From JAFNAG01 sp963824985 (GTDB taxonomy: Bacteria; Acidobacteriota; UBA6911): a stretch of 64,000 nucleotides of DNA. A program made the translations under genes and the position numbers. The notes beneath the pieces are model-generated. The model made no database searches. It had not been told where the DNA came from and saw nothing but the letters and a program-made list of their open reading frames with translations. This document shows, piece by piece, positions 45,848 to 53,018 of the stretch. Positions within the stretch are counted from its first letter, which is position 1; each line of letters opens with the position of its first letter. The DNA lies in the NCBI GenBank assembly GCA_963824985.1, contig CAWGRQ010000030.1, positions 1 to 64,000 of the forward strand. Reading direction: 5' to 3'.

Positions 45848-47473
45848 ATGGCTAAAGAGATCATACATGGCGAACATTCGCGCCAGGCTTTGTTGCACGG
45901 GGTGAATCAGCTGGCGGATGCGGTAAAGATCACGTTGGGGCCGAGGGGCCGGAACGTGGTACTGGACAAGAAGTTCGGAGCGCCGTTGATCACCAAGGAC
46001 GGCGTCACGGTCGCGAAAGAGATCGAGCTGAAGAACGGCCCCGAAAACATGGGCGCGCAGATGGTACGCGAAGTGGCGTCGAAGACCTCTGATGTGGCCG
46101 GGGACGGGACGACGACCGCGACGGTGCTGGCGCAGGCGATCTTCCGTGAAGGCGTGAAAAACGTGGCTGCGGGAGCGAATCCGATGGGCCTGAAGCGCGG
46201 CATTGAGCAGGCTGTACTGGCGGCCGTAGCCGAGTTGAAGAAACTGAGCAAGCCGGTCAAGGGCGAAATGATCTCCCAGGTAGGTTCGGTATCTGCGAAC
46301 AACGACAAGACCATCGGTGCAATTATCGCCGAGGCGATGAAGAAGGTCGGCAAAGACGGCGTCATTACGGTCGAAGAAGCGAAGTCGATCGAGACATCGC
46401 TGGAAGTGGTCGAGGGCATGCAGTTTGACCGCGGCTATTTATCGCCATACTTCGTGACGGACGCTGAGCGGATGGAAGCGGAGCTGAACGACTGTCTGAT
46501 CTTGCTGCAGGAAAAGAAGATCAGCTCGATGAAGGACCTGCTGCCGGTGCTGGAGCAGATCGCGAAAAGCGGCCGGCCGCTGCTGATCATTGCCGAAGAC
46601 ATCGAAGGCGAGGCTCTGGCGACGCTGGTGGTGAACAAACTGCGCGGAACGTTGTCGGTAGCCGCAGTCAAAGCGCCCGGATTCGGCGATCGGCGCAAGG
46701 CGATGCTGGAAGACATCGCGATCGTAACGGGCGGCAAGGTGATTTCGGAAGAGCTGGGCATCAAACTGGAGAATGTACGCCTTGAGGATCTGGGCCACGC
46801 AAAGAAAATCACGATCGATAAGGACAACACCACCATCATCGAGGGCGCCGGCAAGCACTCGGACATCGAGGGGCGCGTGAAGCAGCTGCGGGTCCAGATC
46901 GAAGAAACGACGTCGGACTATGACCGTGAAAAGCTGCAGGAACGACTGGCGAAACTGGTCGGCGGGGTGGCGGTGATCAAGGTCGGAGCGGCGACGGAAA
47001 CCGAGTTGAAGGAGAAAAAGGCGCGCGTGGAAGATGCGATGCATGCGACCCGGGCCGCGGTGGAGGAGGGAATCGTGCCGGGAGGCGGTGTGGCATTGTT
47101 GCGCTGCGTGCCTGCAGTGGATAGGTTGAAACTGGAAGGGGACGAGGCGATCGGGTGCAATATCCTGCGCCGTGCCCTGGAGGAACCGCTGCGGCAGATC
47201 GTACATAACTCCGGGTATGAAGGAGCAGTGGTGGCGGAAAAGGTGCGCCAGAGCAGCGAGCTGAACTTCGGGTTCAACGCCGAGACCGAAACCTATGAGG
47301 ATCTGGTGGCCGCCGGGGTTATCGATCCGACCAAGGTGACGCGGACGGCCTTGCAGAATGCGGCGTCGATCGCGGCGCTGTTATTGACGACCGAAGCCCT
47401 GATTTCGGAGGTCAAGGAAGATCAGAAAGCGCCTGCCATGCCTCAGGGCGGCGGCATGGGCGACATGTATTAA
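45848..47473 (+). CDS. groEL: Chaperonin GroEL
   Basis: 541 residues, full length. LGPRGRNVVLDKKFGAPLIT, then KDGVTVAKEIELKNGPENMG and AGDGTTTATVLAQAI (ATP-binding), EGIVPGGGVALLR (signature) and a Gly-Met-rich tail QGGGMGDMY, shorter than the usual GGM repeat. It lies 56 bp after groES with GGGGTGAG before the ATG. Forms the 14-mer cage with GroES. Confidence 0.98.
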   Translation: MAKEIIHGEHSRQALLHGVNQLADAVKITLGPRGRNVVLDKKFGAPLITKDGVTVAKEIELKNGPENMGAQMVREVASKTSDVAGDGTTTATVLAQAIFREGVKNVAAGANPMGLKRGIEQAVLAAVAELKKLSKPVKGEMISQVGSVSANNDKTIGAIIAEAMKKVGKDGVITVEEAKSIETSLEVVEGMQFDRGYLSPYFVTDAERMEAELNDCLILLQEKKISSMKDLLPVLEQIAKSGRPLLIIAEDIEGEALATLVVNKLRGTLSVAAVKAPGFGDRRKAMLEDIAIVTGGKVISEELGIKLENVRLEDLGHAKKITIDKDNTTIIEGAGKHSDIEGRVKQLRVQIEETTSDYDREKLQERLAKLVGGVAVIKVGAATETELKEKKARVEDAMHATRAAVEEGIVPGGGVALLRCVPAVDRLKLEGDEAIGCNILRRALEEPLRQIVHNSGYEGAVVAEKVRQSSELNFGFNAETETYEDLVAAGVIDPTKVTRTALQNAASIAALLLTTEALISEVKEDQKAPAMPQGGGMGDMY

Positions 47474-47498
47474 AACGCCGCATGATCCGGATGTGTGG

Positions 47499-47533
47499 AA
47501 AAGCTCGTGGCATGAAGCCACGAGCTTTTTTTT
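47499..47533 (+). terminator. Rho-independent terminator of groESL
   Basis: AAAGCTCGTGGC, loop ATGAA, then GCCACGAGCTTT followed by a run of T. A 12-bp perfect stem about 25 bp after the groEL stop. Confidence 0.93.
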
Positions 47534-47540
47534 GCGGTCC

Positions 47541-47714
47541 TTAACCCGAATCATTCATGAACGTCTCTTGCCAACAAATGAACAGAAATATACGGCTCCG
47601 GAATTCGCTCATAACAGATAGTTACAGGGACACGGAAGCACACGGGTCCGATCCGTGTTCATCCGTATCCTGAAATGTCTGGCAAACTCTCCTTCACGAA
47701 TAATGCGGTTATTG
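47541..47714. repeat. Inverted pair of TTAACCCGxATxATTC repeats
   Basis: TTAACCCGAATCATTCATGA (47,541 on) and its inverted relative CTTCACGAATAATGCGGTTA (47,692 on) flank about 130 bp. Between them lies ATCCGTGTTCATCCGTATCC, the same kind of sequence that follows the single copy at 27,820. Looks like a small mobile or REP-like repeat. The rest of the 47,474-47,796 gap is the terminator plus unassigned sequence. Confidence 0.5.
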
Positions 47715-47796
47715 CGTTTCGCCGGGCATCCTGCCCGGGAACGGTTCTTCGCAAGATGGGGTGCCGGATGAAGAGGGAAGGAGCGCTGATTTCGAG

Positions 47797-48126
47797 CTAT
47801 GCCCGGGGCCTTGCACCCATTTTGCGCAATTTGCCGGTCGGGTGAGCATTCCTGTAGGTGGCAACTTCCGTATCCGTTACCGATGCGCGGCTGCAGATGG
47901 GTGCGCCGTCGGCCTCGTTGATGACGTCCGCCAGCAACTTCTGGTAGCAGAGATCGGGGGCCTCCTGAAACATAAGCTGGTTCTTCCGAAAGATGCCGTC
48001 ATCGATGATCAGCGCGACAGTGCGCACACTCTTGTCATGGGCTTCAATCTGAAAGCGGTACTCGCGGTGTCCGATGTGAGGGAGCATTCCTAGGTATCGC
48101 AGCTGTAAAACAAGATCTTTTGCCAT
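47797..48126 (-). CDS. Conserved-looking hypothetical protein
   Basis: 109 residues from ATG 48,126 (AAGGAAGG about ten bases upstream). Sequence features: an N-terminal helix/strand part (MAKDLVLQLRYLGMLPHIGH then REYRFQIEAHDKSVRTVALI), then DGIFRKNQLMFQEAPDLCYQ with KLLADVINEADG, and a basic C-terminus. No signal peptide or membrane span. The DKSVRTVALIIDDGIFRKNQ region resembles small single-domain acidobacterial proteins of unknown function. Not recognised. Confidence 0.6.
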   Translation of the reverse strand: MAKDLVLQLRYLGMLPHIGHREYRFQIEAHDKSVRTVALIIDDGIFRKNQLMFQEAPDLCYQKLLADVINEADGAPICSRASVTDTEVATYRNAHPTGKLRKMGARPRA

Positions 48127-48349
48127 GCCCGACCGCCTTCCTTTGAATAGCCAACCTACAAGAAAATTGAATCTCCATCGTGCGGATGAATAGCATCTGA
48201 GATCTGAGAGGCTCGATTCGCAAGAACAAAATATATTATACACCAGTCCGACGCAGATTGTCCGCTTCGTTTGCCGGTGCGCGCATTTTCCGGTCGCCGA
48301 ACAGCGCCAACTTGCAGCGCTGACCGCCGGCTGCTATACTTACGCAGTG

Positions 48350-48437
48350 GTGCAAACATTGGGTTTGCACTACGAGTGGCAAAACGAATTGCCAACATCA
48401 TCGGGCTGAGAGTGCAACTTGGCTCAATGGAGCCAAG
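48350..48437 (+). promoter_or_regulatory. Three-hairpin leader of the DEAD-box helicase gene
   Basis: Three perfect small hairpins in a row: GTGCAAAC/GTTTGCAC (48,350-48,370, 5-nt loop), TGGCAA/TTGCCA (48,377-48,394, 6-nt loop) and CTTGGCTC/GAGCCAAG (48,418-48,437, 4-nt loop AATG). The third buries part of the AAGGAG Shine-Dalgarno (48,435-48,440) just before the helicase start. This looks like a structured 5' leader controlling translation. Confidence 0.6.
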
Positions 48438-48446
48438 GAGTACTTT

Positions 48447-49693
48447 CTGAATTTCGAACAGTTTTCGCTCGATCCCCATATCACCGCCGCCGTCAAGGCG
48501 GTTGGTTACACCACACCAACCCCCATTCAACGTCAGGCAATTCCTATCGTGCTCCAGGGGCGCGATGTCATGGGCCTGGCACAGACCGGCACCGGCAAGA
48601 CGGCAGCCTTCGTCCTGCCCATACTGCAGCGGCTGGCCAAAGGCCCGGCGCGACAGGTGCGCGCTCTGATTCTCGCCCCGACGCGGGAACTCGCCGAACA
48701 GATCCACGATGCCATTATCAGCCTGGGCAGACAAAGCCGGGTGCGCAGCGTTTCCATTTACGGCGGCGTGAGCAAACACAACCAGGTCGCGGCGCTGCGG
48801 CGCGGGCGTCGAGATCGTCGTCGCCTGTCCCGGCCGCCTGCTCGACCACATCGACGACGGCAACATCGATCTCTCCCGCATCGAGGTGCTGGTGCTGGAC
48901 GAGGCGGATCGCATGTGCGACATGGGTTTTCTGCCCGACATTCGCCGCATCCTCAAGCATCTGCCCGGAGAACGCCAGACGCTTTTCTTTTCCGCCACCA
49001 TGCCCGGCGACATTCGATCGCTGGCCGACAGCATCCTTAAAAACCCGGTCCCGGTGCAGATCGGGGCCATGGCCCCCATCGAGACCGTTTCCCATGCGCT
49101 CTATCCGGTAACCAACGAGCTCAAGCCTAAACTGCTGCTCGCGGTGCTCGAGCAGACGCCGACCGGGCGCGTGCTGATCTTCACGCGCACCAAGCACCGG
49201 GCGGACAGCCTGGCCACCAAACTGGAGAAGAACGGCTATCGGGTTTCGGCGCTGCAGGGAAACATGACGCAAAACCGGCGCCAGGCAGCTATCGATGGCT
49301 TTCGCAACGGCAAGTATGACATACTTGTCGCTACCGACATTGCGGCGCGCGGCATCGACGTCTCGCAGATTTCCCACGTCATCAATTTCGATATGCCCGA
49401 TACGCCCGATGCCTATACTCACCGCATCGGACGCACGGGTCGCGCGCACCAGACGGGCCAGGCGTTCACATTCACGGCGCGGGCCGATGAAGCCATGGTG
49501 CGTGAGATTGAAAAGGTGCTGGGGACACGCATCGAACGGCGGCAGTTGCCCGGTTTCGACTTCGGCGACTTCGCCTCGGCCAGCCGGCCGGGAGAAGGTG
49601 GCGCGCTTCATGCGTACTCACCCCAGGCACAGAGAAATGCGCCGGCGATTCCGGCCCAGCTTTGCCGGCAGGCGTCGCGCCGCCAGATCCTAA
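48447..49693 (+). CDS. DEAD-box ATP-dependent RNA helicase, frameshifted
   Basis: About 415 residues after repair. Q motif TPTPIQRQAIPIVLQGRDV, motif I AQTGTGKTAAF, PTRELAEQ, motif II VLDEADRMCDMGF, SAT in FFSATMPGDI, and in domain 2 LVATDIAARGIDVSQ and HRIGRTGRAHQTG. Domain order and spacing are normal. One frameshift lies near 48,805 (an extra G in CGCGGGCGTC), joining VAALRRG to EIVVACPGRLLDHI. A second, near 49,600, would restore a basic C-terminus (REKVARFMRTHPRHREMRRR) ending TAA 49,691. In-frame start is CTG 48,447 behind AAGGAG; no ATG fits. Unwinds structured RNA, often in cold adaptation. Confidence 0.85.
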
Positions 49694-49713
49694 GAAATGA
49701 GAGGAACAGCACC

Positions 49714-49896
49714 ATGGCAACGAAGAGACCATCTTTCCTCAAGCGCCAGAAAGAGCAAAAGCGCAATGCTCGCGCCCTCGAAAAACGCGAGGCGCGGAGA
49801 GGACGCAAGGAGGCGAGAGCAGCAGGACACGATACCCTTACGGAACCCAATCTGCTCGATGAAGGAACCGAACCAAGCCCCGACCAAGAGCCTTAA
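49714..49896 (+). CDS. Small highly basic protein downstream of the helicase
   Basis: 60 residues: MATKRPSFLKRQKEQKRNAR, ALEKREARRGRKEARAAGHD, then an acidic tail. A proper GAGAGGA site precedes ATG 49,714, so it is treated as its own gene although a frame runs into it from the helicase. Short Lys/Arg-rich proteins starting M-A-x-K-R-P-x-F-x-K-R-x-K-E are common next to helicase or ribosome genes; function unknown, RNA binding likely. Confidence 0.65.
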   Translation: MATKRPSFLKRQKEQKRNARALEKREARRGRKEARAAGHDTLTEPNLLDEGTEPSPDQEP

Positions 49897-49987
49897 CCCT
49901 ATCCATTCTCGTTTGCCACGGAAGGCGCGATCTGATTATCGGCCAGGAGGCAGATTGCGGAGCATGAACGGGCGACCTGTTTATTGA

Positions 49988-50929
49988 ATGTCCATGATGA
50001 TCAGAATGGTCGGGATTTCAATACCGAGAATGGCCATGCTGGCGATACCAATACTGATAATGGCCGCAGCGGGCTGCGTGCCCCGTCAAACGCGCCTCCA
50101 ATATGGCCGTCTGGCCAGCCCGGCGCTGGGCCGGGAGATGGGATTCGGGGTCTACCTCCCGCCCAACTGGGACGGCCGCCGGCGGCTGCCGCTCCTGGTT
50201 TTCCTTCATGGCGGCGGCGACAACGAGCATTGCCTCGACCGCTACCACGTCACCGGGGTTCTGGATGAATGGATTCTGAAAGGAATGATCCCGCCCTTCA
50301 TCATGGTCGTGCCGGACGGAGAACGGGGCTTCTGGAGAAACTGGTACGACGGCTCGCATCGATATGAAGACTATGTTGTCGATGATGTCATCGGCCGCGT
50401 GCGGCAGATGTATCCCGTCCTGCCCGGGCGGGAATCGACCCACCTCATGGGCATTTCCATGGGAGGCGCCGGAGCCTTATACATGGCGCTGCATCGGCCG
50501 GAAGTCTTTGCCTCGGCGGCCGCCATCAGCGCCCCGCTGTACAATACCGATCAAGTTTTAGAGTTCCTGGACAATTTCCTGTGGCGGACCTTTGCACATG
50601 TGCAGCGGATTTTCGGCCCTCCGGAACGGGCACGACATGAGAGCGAAAACATCTATGGTAAGATACGGGGCCCGGAGGACCTCCGGGGGCTCGCCCTGCT
50701 TCTGGGCGCCGGGACCCGGGATCGAGGCGGACTTCTCGAAACCAACCTCGCCTTTCACGAGCATCTGAAGCTGCTGAGCGTCCCCCATCGCTATCTCGTC
50801 TACGAAGGGGGGCATCGGTGGGAAGACTGGCTGAGAATCTTCCCCGTCATTCTCTGCAAACATCTGGTCGCGGACAATCCCTGCAGTCTGCCCCCCGATC
50901 CATTTTATAAGCTGGAGGAATTCCGTTAG
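49988..50929 (+). CDS. Esterase-family alpha/beta-hydrolase lipoprotein
   Basis: 313 residues. N-terminal lipoprotein-type signal (MLAIPILIMAAAGC, lipobox A-A-G-C at about 30), so outer- or inner-membrane anchored. Alpha/beta-hydrolase of the esterase D/feruloyl-esterase-like family: LPLLVFLHGGGDNEHCLDRY (oxyanion HGGG), nucleophile Ser in STHLMGISMGGAGALYMALH, acid in LLLGAGTRDRG, and catalytic His in YEGGHRWEDW. Probably deacylates a carbohydrate or other ester in the envelope. ATG 49,988 has only a weak upstream site; ATG 49,994 is equally possible. Confidence 0.88.
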   Translation: MSMMIRMVGISIPRMAMLAIPILIMAAAGCVPRQTRLQYGRLASPALGREMGFGVYLPPNWDGRRRLPLLVFLHGGGDNEHCLDRYHVTGVLDEWILKGMIPPFIMVVPDGERGFWRNWYDGSHRYEDYVVDDVIGRVRQMYPVLPGRESTHLMGISMGGAGALYMALHRPEVFASAAAISAPLYNTDQVLEFLDNFLWRTFAHVQRIFGPPERARHESENIYGKIRGPEDLRGLALLLGAGTRDRGGLLETNLAFHEHLKLLSVPHRYLVYEGGHRWEDWLRIFPVILCKHLVADNPCSLPPDPFYKLEEFR

Positions 50930-50967
50930 CCTTCATTTCCCGCCAAGGTTCGGAGCAGCTTCTCATG

Positions 50968-51336
50968 CGCCGTGGCCTGCGCCTTACACGCATCTTGCTC
51001 GCGACAGGCAAACTCGCTGGAGGCGGGTGCCGGCCCTTGCGGGCCTCATTTCTCAACCACTCCCTACCCCGCGCTGACGCGCGGGTCTAGGTACTGCCGG
51101 CGCTTCGCGCCTGGATTTCGTGACCATCGCGGCATGGCTCCTGATTTTGGCTACGGGTGGTGCGGGCGTTCGATTGATCCATGGACATGCATGCCCGAGG
51201 CCCGAGGGGCCGGCAGTACCTGGGCCCGGCCGTAAGGCCGGGAATGGGATGGCTCGGGAACGAGCGCAGACGGCGCGGCACAAAAACTCTTGTTTTTTCC
51301 AGCATGAAGATGCGTGTAAGGTGCAGGCCGTGGCGC
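50968..51336. repeat. Large imperfect palindrome between esterase and photolyase genes
   Basis: Outer arms (50,968-50,997 and 51,307-51,336) agree at 28 of 31 positions and include GCCTTACACGCATCTT. Inner arms AGGTACTGCCGGC (51,089-51,101) and GCCGGCAGTACCT (51,209-51,221) are perfect. No transposase frame. The rest of the 630-bp gap carries further short GC-rich inverted stretches and, near 51,500-51,580, ACAGCC repeats. No gene is supported here. Confidence 0.55.
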
Positions 51337-51559
51337 CGCAGTCCATGGCGCCTTCGGCGCGGGGTCCCAAGAACATCATTTTCGGAGCAGGGCGATGCCG
51401 GCGGGCGTAGGTACAAGGGGCCACCGGAGAAAGTTGCAGGCATGCTTGACAGTCCGTCAAGGTTCCCGGCCAGACGCAAAAAATCAAAAAGCTGATGATA
51501 ATTGCTGCCCGAAGGCTTAACTCCCTCGGGCTGGAGCTTACAGCCTACAGCCTGAACGG

Positions 51560-52924
51560 CTACAGCCTTCTCATTGGTCCCTTGCCGGGCCGCGGCAGCG
51601 CCGCCAGGGCGTCCAGCGCCCGCGCGCGGGCCTGCGCATGATTGACCATGGGCTGAGGATAGGCCGGCGTGCCCGCCTCGGGCACCCAGCGCCGGACATA
51701 GTCGCCTCGCGGATCATACCTGGCCGCCTGCACCGCGGGATTGAAAATCCGGAAATAGGGGGCGGCATCCGCGCCGCAGCCGGCCACCCACTGCCAGCCC
51801 AGGATATTATTGGCAAGATCGGCGTCCACAAGCGTATCCCAGAACCACCGTGCGCCTGAAAGCCACGGCAGCAGCAAGTCCTTTACCAGAAACGATCCAG
51901 CTACCATGCGTACCCGGTTGTGCATCCAGCCCGTGGCCCACAATTCACGCATGCCCGCATCCACGAGGAGGTAGCCGGTACGGCCCCGTTGCCAGGCCCG
52001 GAGCTCTCGCCCGTTGCGCCTCCAGGGAAAGTTCAGGAATTGGGGGCGCAGCGGCGCGCCCGTGGAGTGCGGGAAGTGATAGAGCAGGTGGTGCGCAAAC
52101 TCGCGCCAGCCCAGCTGGCGCAGAAAGGCCCGGGCCGCATCGCCACGATGGCCGGCGCACGCTGTCCACACCTGGCGCGGCGAAATCTCCCCGAAATGCA
52201 GATGCGGAGACAGCCGTGACGTGCCCCGAGGCGCCGGACGTTCCCGCGCGTCGGGATAACCGGCCAGCCCATCGCCGATGAAAGTCCGCAGCATGGCGCG
52301 CGCGCCGGCTTCGCCCGGCTGCCACGCGGCACGAAGCCCCTGCGCCCAGTCAATCTCGGGCTCCAGGGAAAGCTCGTCCAGAGACAGCGACGTCAGGGGT
52401 CCGGTCCGCTTCAAAGCCGGCGCGGGCGCGGCGGCAAAATGCGGGGCCGCCGAAAGACACGACCGCCAGAACGGGGTGAATACGCGGAACGGCGTGCCGC
52501 TCCGGCTTCTGATCTCGTCCGGCTCAAACAGCAACGCCGAGTTGTACGTCTCCACGCGAATCCCGTCGGCCCTCAGTGATTGCTCAATGCGGGCATCCCG
52601 CTCGCGCAGGGCCGGCTCATATCGGCGATTCCAGAAGACGGCGTTCGCAGCGCTATCGCGGATCAGATCTCGCATCGTTTGGAGCGACGGACCGCGGCGG
52701 AGAATGAGGGGAACTCCATGACGCCGCAGATCGGATTCCAACGAGCGCAGGGATTGATGCAGCCACCAACGGCTCGCCGCGCCCGGCGGCCAGTCGCCCT
52801 CTTCTTCCGGCGCCCAGATGAATACCGGCAGCACGCGCCGTTTCCCATCGGCCGCCGCTGCCAGCGCGGGGTTGTCCGCCAATCGCAGGTCGAGCCGGAA
52901 CCAGACCAGAGCCGTGGCACTCAT
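51560..52924 (-). CDS. phrB: Deoxyribodipyrimidine photolyase (class I CPD type)
   Basis: 454 residues from ATG 52,924. N-terminal antenna-binding Rossmann domain starting SATALVWFRLDLRLADNPAL. C-terminal FAD-binding helical domain: LSPHLHFGEISPRQVW, FLRQLGWREFAHHLLYHFPH, DAGMRELWATGWMHNRVRMV and VDADLANNILGWQWVAGCGA then DAAPYFRIFNP, all FAD and lesion-binding signatures. Repairs UV cyclobutane dimers using light. A cryptochrome-like role is less likely given the complete photolyase set. Upstream codons to 52,987 are not needed. Confidence 0.95.
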   Translation of the reverse strand: MSATALVWFRLDLRLADNPALAAAADGKRRVLPVFIWAPEEEGDWPPGAASRWWLHQSLRSLESDLRRHGVPLILRRGPSLQTMRDLIRDSAANAVFWNRRYEPALRERDARIEQSLRADGIRVETYNSALLFEPDEIRSRSGTPFRVFTPFWRSCLSAAPHFAAAPAPALKRTGPLTSLSLDELSLEPEIDWAQGLRAAWQPGEAGARAMLRTFIGDGLAGYPDARERPAPRGTSRLSPHLHFGEISPRQVWTACAGHRGDAARAFLRQLGWREFAHHLLYHFPHSTGAPLRPQFLNFPWRRNGRELRAWQRGRTGYLLVDAGMRELWATGWMHNRVRMVAGSFLVKDLLLPWLSGARWFWDTLVDADLANNILGWQWVAGCGADAAPYFRIFNPAVQAARYDPRGDYVRRWVPEAGTPAYPQPMVNHAQARARALDALAALPRPGKGPMRRL

Positions 52925-53018
52925 GATGCTTGATGATAACACACCGCCCGGCCCGCAGCTTCGGTCGCCCTGATCCGGATGGTCCACCTGCTGCAGATGC
53001 GCTTTTTTGCCGGGCGGG

